Shown here: in pieces, positions 6,815-14,989 of the stretch
Layout: each line of letters starts with the position of its first letter
How positions within the stretch are numbered: the stretch's first letter is position 1
Origin: Hyphomicrobium_A sp039933175
GTDB lineage: Bacteria > Pseudomonadota > Alphaproteobacteria > Rhizobiales > Hyphomicrobiaceae
Reading direction: 5' to 3'
Assembly: GCA_039933175.1 (NCBI GenBank)
Contig: JBDTOR010000020.1
Span: forward strand, 1 to 23,347
Length of the DNA stretch: 23,347 bases
Translations under genes and position numbers: made by a program
The notes under the pieces: model-generated
What the model was told of the DNA's origin: nothing
Database searches by the model: none
Seen by the model: the letters and a program-made list of their open reading frames with translations, nothing else

Positions 6815-7292
6815 TGCGCTCGAACAACTGATCGCGCACGCCGCGATAGTGGGCGAGCGTCTGCTCGCGCGTTCCCTGCCCCACCATGACGGTCGCATCG
6901 ATGGTCGGCCAATATTCGACGTCGACGGCCATGGTGCGCGTCAGCTCCAGCGCCTGGTGGTGTGCCTCCGGCGACAGCGTGACGATAAGATCGAACGAGG
7001 TGTCGTGCAGGTCGGCAATGGTGTTTGGCGTGTGCTGCGAGACATCGATGCCGATCTCGTCCATGACGGCGGTGACGAACGGGTCGGAGGTGCCGGCGCG
7101 CACTCCGGCAGAAGCGACGTAGGCGCGCTTACCGGCCAGGTGACGCAGGATCGCGGCCCCCATGACCGAGCGCACCGCATTTGTCGTGCAGGCAAAGAGG
7201 ACCGCTCCGGGAAGCTCGCGGGAGGCCGCTGCGGCCCCCACGGCTGGCGCGGCAGGGTGCACCATCGAGCCGCTCGCGACCTCGCGAGGCAT
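6774..7292 (-). CDS. Low-molecular-weight protein phosphatase / ArsC-like protein
   Basis: A 172-residue protein of the low-molecular-weight tyrosine phosphatase/arsenate reductase fold. The P-loop is CTTNAVRS, with Cys35 and Arg41 in the C-x5-R signature at the end of the first strand (AVLFAC). ASAGVRAG and YWPTIDAT follow, with Asp132 a candidate general acid. The extra cysteines needed by thioredoxin-linked arsenate reductases are not evident, so phosphatase is as likely as arsenate reduction. GGAAGGGG, within the end of the UPF0262 gene, lies nine bases before ATG 7292. It is the last gene of the hisD-UPF0262 transcription unit, and the UPF0262 stop is five bases away. The overlap with the convergent cyclase gene is unusual. 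Confidence 0.85.
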   Translation of the reverse strand: MPREVASGSMVHPAAPAVGAAAASRELPGAVLFACTTNAVRSVMGAAILRHLAGKRAYVASAGVRAGTSDPFVTAVMDEIGIDVSQHTPNTIADLHDTSFDLIVTLSPEAHHQALELTRTMAVDVEYWPTIDATVMVGQGTREQTLAHYRGVRDQLFERIKRRFGFEGGPTV

Positions 7293-7297
7293 GGCGG

Positions 7298-7801
7298 TTA
7301 CCCCTTCCAGTGCAACGCGCAGATGAGGGTGAACAGCCGGCGTGCGGTGTCGAGGTCGACGGTGATCTTGCCCGCGAGGCGCTCCAGCAGCGTGCGGCTG
7401 CCTTCGTCGTGCAGCCCGCGGCGGCCCATGTCGATCGCCTGGATGCGCGAAGGCGGCGCGCTGCGGATCGCCTCGTAATAGCTTTCGCAGATCATGAAGT
7501 AGTCCTTCATGATGCGTTTCAGGGGCGTCAGCGACAGCATGTGCGTGACGACGGCCGCATCCGCCTCGTTGTTGACCGACAGCACGAGACGGTCCTCGAC
7601 GAGCGCGAGATTGAGCTTGTAGGGGCCGTCGTCGCGGCCTTCGAGCGCAAATGAGTTGCCTTCGAGGATGTCGAAGATGGCCACCTCGCGCTCGTGCTCG
7701 ATGTTGGAGTTCGACGTTGCCGTCGACTTCTCATCGAGCGTGATGGCGATCAGCCGCGACTTCGGAAGGTCGACCGGCTTTTCGGCGTCATCGCTCATCA
7801 T
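7298..7801 (-). CDS. UPF0262 family protein
   Basis: A 167-residue member of UPF0262, a conserved alphaproteobacterial family without an established function. Recognisable parts are RLIAITLDE near the N-terminus, EREVAIFDILEGNSF, the central LSLTPLKRIMKDYFMICESYYEAI and the C-terminal GRRGLHDEGS...LLERL segment. It is soluble, with no signal or membrane segment. The ATG overlaps the hisD stop by four bases (ATGA), with a second ATG directly after, so translation is coupled to hisD. The position between hisD and the phosphatase-like gene is the standard one in Hyphomicrobiales. Nothing in the sequence suggests disruption. Confidence 0.9.
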   Translation of the reverse strand: MMSDDAEKPVDLPKSRLIAITLDEKSTATSNSNIEHEREVAIFDILEGNSFALEGRDDGPYKLNLALVEDRLVLSVNNEADAAVVTHMLSLTPLKRIMKDYFMICESYYEAIRSAPPSRIQAIDMGRRGLHDEGSRTLLERLAGKITVDLDTARRLFTLICALHWKG

Positions 7802-9105
7802 GTATGCTCGGCTGGAGGTTGCAGACGAATCTCGGCTGAACGCCGGTGCGCTTCAAGCCCCTCGGCGCGCGCCAGCGCCATGGCAGCCGGCGCCAGCGCG
7901 GCCAGCGCCTTGGCATCGAGCTTGAGGAGCGACGTGCGCTTCATGAAGTCGAGCACGCCGAGCCCCGACGAGAAACGCGCCGTTCGCGATGTCGGCAGCA
8001 CGTGATTGGAGCCGGCGATGTAGTCGCCGATCATCTCGGGCGTCTGCGCGCCAATAAAGATGGCGCCGGCGTTGCGAATGCGCTCGCTGAGGGCTTCCGC
8101 ATCGGCGGTAGCGATCTCAAGGTGCTCGGCGGCGATGCGGTCGGCCAGGGCCGGTGCTTCGTCGAGTGACGAAAGCTCAATGATGGCGCCGAACACGTTC
8201 CAGCTCTCGCCGGCGATGTTGCCGCGCGGCAGCGTTTGCAGCTGGCGCCTGACGGCAGCCTCGACAGCGCGGCCGAAGGCAGCGTCGTCCGTCATCAGGA
8301 TCGACTGCGCGGCAGTGTCGTGCTCGGCCTGCGCCAGCAGATCGGCGGCGATCCATTCGGGATTGTTGTGCTTGTCCGCGATGACCAGCACCTCGGACGG
8401 ACCGGCGATGCTGTCGATGCCGACCGTGCCGAACACGAGACGCTTGGCGGCGGCAACGTAGGCGTTGCCGGGCCCGACGATCTTGGCAACGGGCGCGATA
8501 GTCTGCGTGCCGTAGGCGAGGGCGCCCACGGCCTGGGCTCCTCCGATGCGATAGATTTCCTCGACGCCGGCCAGCTCGGCAGCGGCCAGCACCAGCGGGT
8601 TCAGCTCGCCGTTGGGCGACGGCACTACCATGACGATGCGCGGCACGCCGGCGACCTTGGCGGGGATGGCGTTCATCAGCACCGAGCTGGGATAGGACGC
8701 CAGCCCCCCCGGCACGTAGAGGCCGACGGATTCGACCGCCGTCCAGCGCCAGCCCAGTTCGACGCCCAACTCATCGGTGTAGCGCTCGTTCATCGGCAGT
8801 TGGCGGGCGTGGTGCTCGGCGATGCGGTCGGCCGCGACCTGCAAAGCGTCCAGCGCCTCGGCGCTGCAGGCTTTGCGGGCGGCGCGTATCTCCGACGCGG
8901 TGACACGCAATCCAAGTTTGCCGAGGTCGACACGGTCGAACTTCTTCGACAGCTCGATGAGCGCCGCATCGCCGCGGGCACGCACGTCGGCGAGGATCGT
9001 CGCGACGGCGGCGCCGACGTCGTCGGAAGCTTCGCGCTTCTCGCCGAGGAAGGCGACGAACGCCGCCTCAAAGCCGGAATCGCGCGTTTGCAGGCGCTTG
9101 GGCAT
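7798..9105 (-). CDS. hisD: Histidinol dehydrogenase
   Basis: A 435-residue enzyme, full family length, performing the last two steps of histidine biosynthesis (L-histidinol to L-histidine with two NAD+), zinc-dependent and cytosolic. Family landmarks: VGLYVPGGLASYPSSVLMN, RIGGAQAVGALAYGT, KIVGPGNAYVAAAKR, DSIAGPSE, the catalytic Glu261-His262 pair in LLAQAEHDTAAQ, and GSNHVLPT near 366-373. ATG 9105 is preceded by an in-frame GTG at 9108; the ATG seems more likely. The stop overlaps the UPF0262 start, and the DUF2948 gene ends 42 bp upstream, so the genes probably form one transcription unit. Other his genes are not in the window. Confidence 0.97.
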   Translation of the reverse strand: MPKRLQTRDSGFEAAFVAFLGEKREASDDVGAAVATILADVRARGDAALIELSKKFDRVDLGKLGLRVTASEIRAARKACSAEALDALQVAADRIAEHHARQLPMNERYTDELGVELGWRWTAVESVGLYVPGGLASYPSSVLMNAIPAKVAGVPRIVMVVPSPNGELNPLVLAAAELAGVEEIYRIGGAQAVGALAYGTQTIAPVAKIVGPGNAYVAAAKRLVFGTVGIDSIAGPSEVLVIADKHNNPEWIAADLLAQAEHDTAAQSILMTDDAAFGRAVEAAVRRQLQTLPRGNIAGESWNVFGAIIELSSLDEAPALADRIAAEHLEIATADAEALSERIRNAGAIFIGAQTPEMIGDYIAGSNHVLPTSRTARFSSGLGVLDFMKRTSLLKLDAKALAALAPAAMALARAEGLEAHRRSAEIRLQPPAEHT

Positions 9106-9147
9106 CACTCTATCGGCCTGGCGGCCGTCTCCTTGAGGTATCGTCGT

Positions 9148-9588
9148 TCAATCGTCGCTCGCGTGCACGGGCTTTGAGCGGGCGCGCCAGGCGGCGCCGA
9201 AATCTCGCAACTCGGCTTCGATGCACTCGACCTCGAGCCGCACCGCGCCGCCGCCGGCAAAATGCAGGATGATCGCCCCGGAAGGCTCCTCGGCCGGCTC
9301 GAAGGTCAGCGCGAGAAGGTCGAGGGTCGCATCCTGCTGCTTGGGGTCGAAACCCTGGATGCGCGCCGCCTTCACGCGCTCAAAGCGCAGCCCGGCGTGC
9401 CGCCGCTGGTAGGCGCCCGCCTCATCGAGCGCCGCCCGCTCCCAGTCGAAGCGGTTGGCGATCGCCGCAAATCGCATCTCCTGCTTTAAGTATGCCATGT
9501 CGCTGACACGGATCACCGCGTCCTGGAGATGGCAGGAGAGAACCTGCAAATCCTCGGGGTCGAGGGCGATCAGCTTCAAGTCTTCCAT
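9148..9588 (-). CDS. DUF2948 family protein
   Basis: A 146-residue protein of the alphaproteobacterial DUF2948 family, function unknown. The family start MEDLKLIALDPEDLQVLSCH is clear, so I place the start at ATG 9588 rather than at ATG 9669 in the same frame, although no good ribosome-binding site precedes it. Other conserved parts are LQDAVIRVSDM, RFAAIANRFDWE and ILHFAGGGAVRLEVECIEAELRDFGAAW. It is soluble. It stands upstream of hisD as in other Hyphomicrobiales, but here two small genes separate it from murA. Confidence 0.88.
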   Translation of the reverse strand: MEDLKLIALDPEDLQVLSCHLQDAVIRVSDMAYLKQEMRFAAIANRFDWERAALDEAGAYQRRHAGLRFERVKAARIQGFDPKQQDATLDLLALTFEPAEEPSGAIILHFAGGGAVRLEVECIEAELRDFGAAWRARSKPVHASDD

Positions 9589-9778
9589 ACGGGCAATATC
9601 CCAGCGCTCGAAAGGCGTTAAGCCACGAGCTTTCAAAGTGTTGATAGCTGCGGCGGCGCGGGGGTGCAACCGGCCTGTCGGCGCGCCGTTTAACCGGGGA
9701 TCACGTAAGGCGAGGCGGAAGTATAAGGCGCTACAGTCGCAGAATCACCGTCGACCACAAGCAGCAACGGGAAACGTC

Positions 9779-9973
9779 ATGGAAAACGAACGCTTCAATC
9801 TGTCCTTGCGCCGCTTCCTCAAGGAGGTCGGCATCTCCTCGCAGCAGGAGATCGAGCGGCTGGTGCGCGAGGGCGGGACCTCGGGCGATGGTAAGCTGCG
9901 AGTAAAAATGGTGCTGACGGCGGAGGGCACCGATCTGCGGCACGTCGTCGAAGGCGCCATCGATATCGATTAA
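9779..9973 (+). CDS. Small DUF6494-like protein
   Basis: A 64-residue protein beginning MENERFNLSLRRFLKEVGIS and ending EGTDLRHVVEGAIDID, resembling the DUF6494 family of small conserved proteins (N-terminal FN.S.RKFLKEVG, C-terminal L..VIEG.I). Role unknown. ATG 9779 follows ACGGGAAA; the frame is open upstream but without family-like sequence. It is transcribed divergently from the DUF2948 gene, and a TATAAG at 9722-9727 could be its -10 element, although the matching -35 is poor. The gene is bounded on the right by a strong hairpin. Confidence 0.75.
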   Translation: MENERFNLSLRRFLKEVGISSQQEIERLVREGGTSGDGKLRVKMVLTAEGTDLRHVVEGAIDID

Positions 9974-10004
9974 GAGCCCCGCTGAGCGACGCGCACAATA
10001 GGAA

Positions 10005-10031
10005 GCGGGCTCCAGCATTGCCGGAGCCCGC
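10005..10031. terminator. Bidirectional hairpin between convergent genes
   Basis: GCGGGCTCC (10005-10013) and GGAGCCCGC (10023-10031) are perfect 9-bp arms around a 9-base loop. It lies between the stops of the convergent genes ending at 9973 and 10094. No T-run follows on either strand, so termination is inferred from the stem and the position. Confidence 0.55.
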
Positions 10032-10093
10032 CGATCAAGGGCACTTCAATGGGGCGACGGAGCGGAAGCCCCAACGTGGCCCTCGATCAAAAC

Positions 10094-10348
10094 TCAGTAG
10101 CAGTGCTGACGCAGCGTCCAGCCCTTGACCTTGCAGTGCTCGTTGCCGTTCTGGTCGGTCGTGCACACGCGGTTCGGCAGACGCTGGTACGAACAGTAGT
10201 AGTTGCCGGCGGTGCCCTCGTAGCCCTTCATCGGCTGATCGAACTGGTAGTCCTGCGAATAGAACTCCTTGCCGCCCTTGGCGAAGGCGGCCGGCGCGAT
10301 GGGCGAGACGATGATGGCGCCGAGCAAGGCGGCCTTGAATAGCTTCAT
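10094..10348 (-). CDS. Small secreted protein with four cysteines
   Basis: An 84-residue precursor with a clear Sec signal peptide (MKLFKAALLGAIIVSPIAPAAFA, cleavage after AFA). The mature part has about 61 residues and four cysteines (YYCSY, RVCTT, EHCKV, QHCY), probably two disulfides in the periplasm. Tyrosine-rich segments EFYSQDYQF and GNYYCSYQRL are notable. I do not recognise a family and assign no function. The start is ATG 10348, with GGAGTGA upstream at good spacing; the frame upstream is open but not protein-like. It sits between murA and the DUF2948 gene on the same strand, but with its own upstream palindrome and a possible -10 element, so it is probably separately regulated. Confidence 0.75.
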   Translation of the reverse strand: MKLFKAALLGAIIVSPIAPAAFAKGGKEFYSQDYQFDQPMKGYEGTAGNYYCSYQRLPNRVCTTDQNGNEHCKVKGWTLRQHCY

Positions 10349-10410
10349 GCATGTCACTCCGTCGTTGAGCAGCATTGCTCCGGGGGGAGCAGCGCGTTGT
10401 TGACGATCGG

Positions 10411-10454
10411 AATGTACGGGCACGCACGCGCAGCCGCTGTTCCGAACGGAACAG
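10411..10454 (-). promoter_or_regulatory. Palindrome and possible -10 element upstream of the secreted protein gene
   Basis: CTGTTCCGAACGGAACAG (10437-10454) is a perfect inverted repeat with AA at its centre. On the minus strand TACATT (10416-10411) lies where a -10 element would be if the palindrome is centred near -41.5. That is the classical position of an activator that overlaps -35. The core CCGAACGG resembles the palindromes at 16596 and 20398. Regulatory function is inferred. Confidence 0.45.
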
Positions 10455-10500
10455 GGCGCGCAATTCTGTGGACTTGAGATAGCGGCGAAGCTGCCGCCGA

Positions 10501-11793
10501 TCAGCCGGTAAGGCGCTCGATCTGCGCGCCGCAACGCGACAGCTTCTGCTCCAGCTGCTCGAAGCCGCGGTCGAGGTGGTAGACGCGATTGATCATCGTC
10601 TCGCCCTCGGCCATCAGGCCGGCGATGACCAGCGACACCGAGGCGCGCAAGTCGGTCGCCATCACTGGCGCGCCAGTAAGGCCCTTGACGCCCTTGATGG
10701 TAGCCGTGTCGCCATGCAGCGTGATGTCGGCGCCGAGACGCGCCAGCTCCTGCACGTGCATGAAGCGGTTCTCGAAGATCGTCTCGCGGATGACGCTGGT
10801 GCCCTTGGCCGTCGTCATCAACGCCATGAGCTGCGCCTGCAGATCGGTCGGGAAGCCGGGGAACGGCTGCGTCTCGAGCGAGATCGGTTCGATGCCGTGA
10901 CCGTTGCGGGCGATGCGGATGCCGCTGTTCGTCGTCTGCACCGTAACGCCGGTCTTGGCCAGTTCATCGAGAGCGGTCTTCAGAAGGTCAGGACGCGCAC
11001 CCTCGAGCAATACGTCACCGCCAACGGCTGCAACGGCCATTGCGAACGTGCCGGTCTCGATGCGGTCGGCGAGCACCGAGTGTACCGCGCCTTCGAGACG
11101 GTCGGCGCCCTGAATGCGCAGCGTAGACGTGCCGATGCCTTCGATCTTGGCGCCCATCTTGACGAGGCACTCGGCGACATCGCCAATTTCGGGCTCGCGC
11201 GCCGCGTTCTCGATCACCGTTTCACCGCGGGCAAGCGCGGAAGCGAGGAGAACGTTATGCGTGGCGCCTACCGACACCTTGGGGAACACGACCCGGCCGC
11301 CGCGCAGGTAGCCGCCCTTGGCCTTGGCGATCACATAGCCGGCCTCGATCTCGATCTCAGCGCCAAGCTCCTTGAGACCCATCAGATGCAAATCGACCGG
11401 GCGCGTCCCGATGGCGCAGCCGCCGGGAAGGGAAACCTTTGCCTCGCCGCAGCGGGCGAGTAGCGGGCCGAGCACCCAGAAGCTGGCGCGCATACGGCTG
11501 ACCATCTCATAGGGCGCCACCGTGTCGACGATGTCGCGCGCGGAGAGATGGAACGTCTCGCCGATGTGGTGGGCCGGCCCAGGGCGCTTACCGTCGACGG
11601 CAAGGTCGACGCCGTGGTTGCGCAGAATGCGGGCGAGCTGGGCGACGTCGGCAAGATTGGGGACGTTCTTCAGCGTCAGCCGGTCCGCCGTCAGCAGACT
11701 GGCGATCATCAGCGGCAGCGCGGCGTTTTTGGCGCCAGAAATCGGGATGGTGCCGTTCAGCCTTTGGCCGCCGACGATCTTGATGCGATCCAT
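10501..11793 (-). CDS. murA: UDP-N-acetylglucosamine 1-carboxyvinyltransferase
   Basis: A 430-residue enzyme of standard length, catalysing transfer of enolpyruvate from PEP to UDP-GlcNAc, the first committed step of peptidoglycan synthesis, in the cytosol. Visible are Lys22-Asn23 (SGAKNAALP), the RMRASFWVLGPLLAR segment, the PEP-binding catalytic Cys126 in LPGGCAIGTRPVDLHL (so the enzyme should be fosfomycin-sensitive in principle), and the C-terminal DRGFEQLEQKL region. GAGGGGA precedes ATG 11793 at good spacing. In Hyphomicrobiales murA normally precedes the DUF2948 gene; here 150 bp plus two small genes intervene. No sign of disruption. Confidence 0.97.
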   Translation of the reverse strand: MDRIKIVGGQRLNGTIPISGAKNAALPLMIASLLTADRLTLKNVPNLADVAQLARILRNHGVDLAVDGKRPGPAHHIGETFHLSARDIVDTVAPYEMVSRMRASFWVLGPLLARCGEAKVSLPGGCAIGTRPVDLHLMGLKELGAEIEIEAGYVIAKAKGGYLRGGRVVFPKVSVGATHNVLLASALARGETVIENAAREPEIGDVAECLVKMGAKIEGIGTSTLRIQGADRLEGAVHSVLADRIETGTFAMAVAAVGGDVLLEGARPDLLKTALDELAKTGVTVQTTNSGIRIARNGHGIEPISLETQPFPGFPTDLQAQLMALMTTAKGTSVIRETIFENRFMHVQELARLGADITLHGDTATIKGVKGLTGAPVMATDLRASVSLVIAGLMAEGETMINRVYHLDRGFEQLEQKLSRCGAQIERLTG

Positions 11794-11886
11794 GCAGAAG
11801 TCCCCTCGCGCCGGTGTTGCACCGGCAATATCCGCAAATGATTACGCGCTTCGCGGCCCCGGCAGCAAGTGTTGCGGAGAAACTGC

Positions 11887-11951
11887 CGCGCCCCACAGCT
11901 TGCGTGGGCGCGGATGATAAGGGGTGCGGCTCTCTTTGCGGTTAATACCGC
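11887..11951. repeat. Two hairpins between modE-like gene and murA
   Basis: CGCGCCCCAC pairs with GTGGGCGCG (11887-11912, one bulge). GCGGTTAATACCGC (11938-11951) is a 5-bp-arm palindrome with a 4-base centre, flanked by CTCT and AGAG that extend the symmetry. They lie in the 233-bp gap after the modE-like gene and before murA. The first could terminate the modE-like transcript and the second could be an operator for murA. Neither is proven, and I see no gene in this gap. Confidence 0.35.
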
Positions 11952-12026
11952 GCAGAGAACTAAGGCGCTGTCATGGGCGGTCCTCCGGGCGGGACGGCCC
12001 GCGGCCGGAAAGTAGACAGCCGGCAA

Positions 12027-12461
12027 TCAGTCCTCGTCGACGCGCACGTTGAACGCTGCCATTTCCTCGCGCATCGCCGACCGGGCGCGTGCTTCGACTC
12101 TCCGGTAGGCAGCGGCAACGCCGCGGCCGTAGTCGGTCAGCTTGGCGCCCCCTCCGCGCGAGCCGCCCGGCGCCGCCGAGACGAGCGTGTCGGGGAACAT
12201 GTGGTTCAGCGCATCGACCAGCAGCCAGGCGCGCCGGTACGACATGCCGAGCTCGCGCCCCGCAGCCGAGATCGACCCGGTACGCCCGATGGACTCCAGC
12301 AAGTCGACCTTACCCGGGCCGAGCACCATCTCGCCGATGAGAATGCGTACGTACGGAAACGCGCGCTCCGCCTTGCGCTTGGCGGCCGGCTTGGCGGCGG
12401 ACTTGCCTGCCTTCTTCGCCGGCACGCTCGTGCGCGTTGATTTCTTGGCCGTCTCGCTCAC
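12027..12461 (-). CDS. ModE-like DNA-binding protein without molybdate domain
   Basis: A 144-residue winged-helix regulator. After a Lys/Ala-rich tail (1-33) comes the ModE N-terminal domain: LGPGKVDLLESIGRTGSISAAGRELGMSYRRAWLLVDALN (47-86) and the glycine-rich wing GGSRGGGAKLTDYGRGVAAAYRRVE (99-123). In ModE this domain binds DNA as a dimer, while two C-terminal Mop domains sense molybdate; here the protein ends soon after the winged helix. GTG 12461 is preceded by ACGAGGA. An in-frame ATG far upstream (12896) would run antisense through the receptor gene and is rejected. It is divergent from a TonB receptor whose operon carries a separate Mop protein, so molybdate control of that operon is a reasonable inference. 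Confidence 0.85.
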   Translation of the reverse strand: MSETAKKSTRTSVPAKKAGKSAAKPAAKRKAERAFPYVRILIGEMVLGPGKVDLLESIGRTGSISAAGRELGMSYRRAWLLVDALNHMFPDTLVSAAPGGSRGGGAKLTDYGRGVAAAYRRVEARARSAMREEMAAFNVRVDED

Positions 12462-12540
12462 TGCAAAATCCTCGTGGCCGCGCGCCGCCACTATATCAGC
12501 GCCACACCCGAGCGACGATCTGCGACGCACATCGTAAATT

Positions 12541-12572
12541 TTGTTGTGCGCTGTATCCGGTTCGATATAACG
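12541..12572 (+). promoter_or_regulatory. Receptor promoter overlapped by a ModE-like palindrome
   Basis: TTGTTG (12541-12546), 17 bases and GATATA (12564-12569) form a plausible promoter for the TonB receptor. CGCTGTAT (12549-12556), 8 bases and ATATAACG (12565-12572) are imperfect inverted half-sites. The right half is identical to the ModE half-site CGTTATAT in reverse complement; the left matches 6 of 8. The palindrome covers the spacer and -10, so a bound ModE-type protein would repress. Confidence 0.6.
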
Positions 12573-12603
12573 GCAATCCTGTACTGCGTATCTGGGGGTT
12601 TCC

Positions 12604-14988
12604 GTGTCCAAGTTTGCGTACGTGGCGCTCGCCAGCGCCGCGATGAGCCTTGTCGTGTCCGCGCCGGTCATGGCGCAAGATGCCGCCGCGATGACTTCGG
12701 GTGGCGACATCACCGCCGAAGAGGCGACACCGCTTCCGCCGGTCGTCGTCGAGGCGCCTTCACAATCCCTGGCCCGCAAGCAGAAGAAACCGAAGAGCAT
12801 CGGCGCGGCCGGCAGCGCCGCAGCGTCGGCGGCGCCGCAGCAGGGCCCTGCTACCACCGCTGCGGGAGAGGGGACCGGCACGGCCGGCGTCGGCATCTAC
12901 ACGCTCGGTCAGCTCGACCTCATCGGCGGCTCCACTATCACCAACGAGGCGATGTGGACGTTCAACAAGAACTCGCTCGATCAGGCGCTCAGCATCATTC
13001 CCGGCGTCACGGTGCAGAACTCCGGCGGCAGCCGCAACGAAAAGGACGTGCTGGTGCGCGGCTTCGACCGCTTCCGCGTACCGCTCTACATGGACGGCGT
13101 GCGCATCTACCTGCCCTACGACAACCGCCTCGACTTCAACCGCTTCCTGACGCCCGATCTCTCCGAGGTACAGGTTCAGAAGGGTTACGTGTCAGTGCTC
13201 AACGGTCCCGGCGGCATGGGCGGCGCCATCAATCTCGTCAGCCGCAAGCCGACCAAGGAGGTGGAGTTAGAGGGCCGCACCGGAGCCGTCTTCGACGGTG
13301 ATCTCGGCTCGCTCGGCCAGTGGAACGCCTATGCCTACGGCGGCACGCGCCAGAAAGGGTACTACGCGCAGGTTAGCGGCACCATGGTCGATCAGGATCA
13401 CTTCGATCTGTCGAGCGACTTCGAGCCGGCGACCTCGGGCAATACGCTCGGCTATAAAGCCAATTTCCCCTACGAGAACGGCGGCAATCGCGACCGCTCC
13501 GGCTTCGACGACTGGCGCATCAATGCCAAGGTCGGAATAACGCCCAACGCTACCGACGAGTACAGCATCAATTATACGAGGCAGGAGGCCGATAAGCAGG
13601 CCCCGCTGAGCACCGAGCGCCAAATAGTACAAGGATACTTCCTCGGCAACAATCGCCGGTATTGGGATTGGCCGCAGTGGGATCTGTCGACGTTGTCGTG
13701 GCTGTCCAAGACGCAGATCGGCGACAAGTCCTACGTGAAGTCGAATGCGTACTTCAACACCTTCAACAACATCGTCGACTTCTATCGCGACCGCTTCAAT
13801 TCGGCGCGGCTGCAGGAGAGCCCGTACCGCGACCATTCGGTCGGCGGATTCATCGAGGCCGGTACCGACCTCATTCCCATGAATACTCTCAAAGCCGCGG
13901 TCCACTTCCGCCGAGACTTCCACTGGGAGCAGGCGCTGAACTTCGACGCAGGCGACAATTTCGCGGGTTATGGCGCTCTCAAAAAGCAGAGCGAGGAAAC
14001 TTGGTCTTGCGCCGTTGAGAACACCTTCCATGCAACGCGCCAGTTCGATCTCGTTACCGGCGTCAGCTACGACACCAACAACGTGTTGCGGGCCGACGGG
14101 TCCGCGGAACCGCTACCTGAGTTGGAAAAGTGGAACTGGCAATCGGCCGCCATCTACCGCTACAGCCGCGAGGGCACCGTTCACGCCGACGTATCGAGCC
14201 GCACTCGCTTTCCGACACTGTTCGACCGTTACAGCACGCGCTTCGGCAGCCGCCCCGAAGAACCAGGACTAAATGCCGAGCGGGCGACCAACTACGAAGT
14301 GGGCGTCAGCGACACGTTCTTCAAAGACCTTCACGTATCGTCGGCGATCTTCTATTCGGACATAGAGAGCCTCATTCAGACGGCCTTCACGGCCGCCAAC
14401 GGCAACAATTCGCTCGCCGTCTACAACGGCGACGGAGAGAGCTATGGCCTTGAGCTTTCGGCGGACCTCGACGTGACGCGCGACTTTCGCGTTGGCGGCA
14501 ACTACACCTACCTGGAGCGCGACTTGGACTTCGCCGGGGCAGCCCGTGCCTACACGTCTCCAGTGGGTAACGTGGCAGCCGCCAAGGCATCCATTGCGGC
14601 TTCGCAGCTCGAAGGCACGCCGCGTCACGAGGCCTTCTTCTACGCGGCGTGGAAGGCGACCAACAAACTCACGCTGACGCCGAGCCTCGAAGTCGCCGGC
14701 GATCGCACCGTGCTGGTGACGAGTTGCGCCTCCACACTTGTGCAGACCGGCGCAGCGGAGAACGCGAGCACCGGTGGTTGCGGCAAGACCTCGGGATTCA
14801 CCGGCAAGCCTAGCTACATCAACATCGGCTCCTATGCGCTGGTGAACTTCCAGGCGGAGTACGCGTTCACCGACAACTTCACCACCGGGCTTGGTATCAC
14901 CAATCTGCTCGACCAGAACTACTCGCTGGCCGAGGGCTTCCCTGAGGCGGGACGGCAGTTCTACGCGACGGCGCGTGCGAAGTTCTGA
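12604..14988 (+). CDS. TonB-dependent outer-membrane receptor, possibly for molybdenum/tungsten
   Basis: A 794-residue outer-membrane receptor for energised import of a scarce or complexed substrate. Order: signal peptide (1-24, cleavage VMA/QD), TonB-box candidate LPPVVVEA (44-51), an Ala/Pro-rich linker, the plug domain (about 98-215; LDQALSIIPGVTVQNSGG, DVLVRGF, YMDGVRIY, GGAINLVSRKP) and a C-terminal barrel ending in aromatic RAKF with terminal Phe. Two cysteines near residues 700-725 (TSCAST, GGCGKT) could bridge an extracellular loop. The start is GTG 12604 after a GGGGG tract. The substrate cannot be read from the protein; the flanking ModE-like regulator, Mo-box-like site and molbindin gene point to molybdate, tungstate or a metallophore complex. 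Siderophore-type alternatives remain open. Confidence 0.9.
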   Translation: MSKFAYVALASAAMSLVVSAPVMAQDAAAMTSGGDITAEEATPLPPVVVEAPSQSLARKQKKPKSIGAAGSAAASAAPQQGPATTAAGEGTGTAGVGIYTLGQLDLIGGSTITNEAMWTFNKNSLDQALSIIPGVTVQNSGGSRNEKDVLVRGFDRFRVPLYMDGVRIYLPYDNRLDFNRFLTPDLSEVQVQKGYVSVLNGPGGMGGAINLVSRKPTKEVELEGRTGAVFDGDLGSLGQWNAYAYGGTRQKGYYAQVSGTMVDQDHFDLSSDFEPATSGNTLGYKANFPYENGGNRDRSGFDDWRINAKVGITPNATDEYSINYTRQEADKQAPLSTERQIVQGYFLGNNRRYWDWPQWDLSTLSWLSKTQIGDKSYVKSNAYFNTFNNIVDFYRDRFNSARLQESPYRDHSVGGFIEAGTDLIPMNTLKAAVHFRRDFHWEQALNFDAGDNFAGYGALKKQSEETWSCAVENTFHATRQFDLVTGVSYDTNNVLRADGSAEPLPELEKWNWQSAAIYRYSREGTVHADVSSRTRFPTLFDRYSTRFGSRPEEPGLNAERATNYEVGVSDTFFKDLHVSSAIFYSDIESLIQTAFTAANGNNSLAVYNGDGESYGLELSADLDVTRDFRVGGNYTYLERDLDFAGAARAYTSPVGNVAAAKASIAASQLEGTPRHEAFFYAAWKATNKLTLTPSLEVAGDRTVLVTSCASTLVQTGAAENASTGGCGKTSGFTGKPSYINIGSYALVNFQAEYAFTDNFTTGLGITNLLDQNYSLAEGFPEAGRQFYATARAKF

Positions 14989-14989
14989 T

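Noticed and set aside
8236..9177. Plus-strand open frame of 313 codons
   Set aside because: Antisense to hisD; composition is Arg/Gly/His/Asp-rich without motifs.
10576..11463. Plus-strand open frame of 295 codons
   Set aside because: Antisense to murA, which is complete and well supported.
12462..12896. N-terminal extension of the ModE-like gene to ATG 12896
   Set aside because: The extension is antisense to the start of the TonB receptor and crosses its promoter; GTG 12461 has its own ribosome-binding site.
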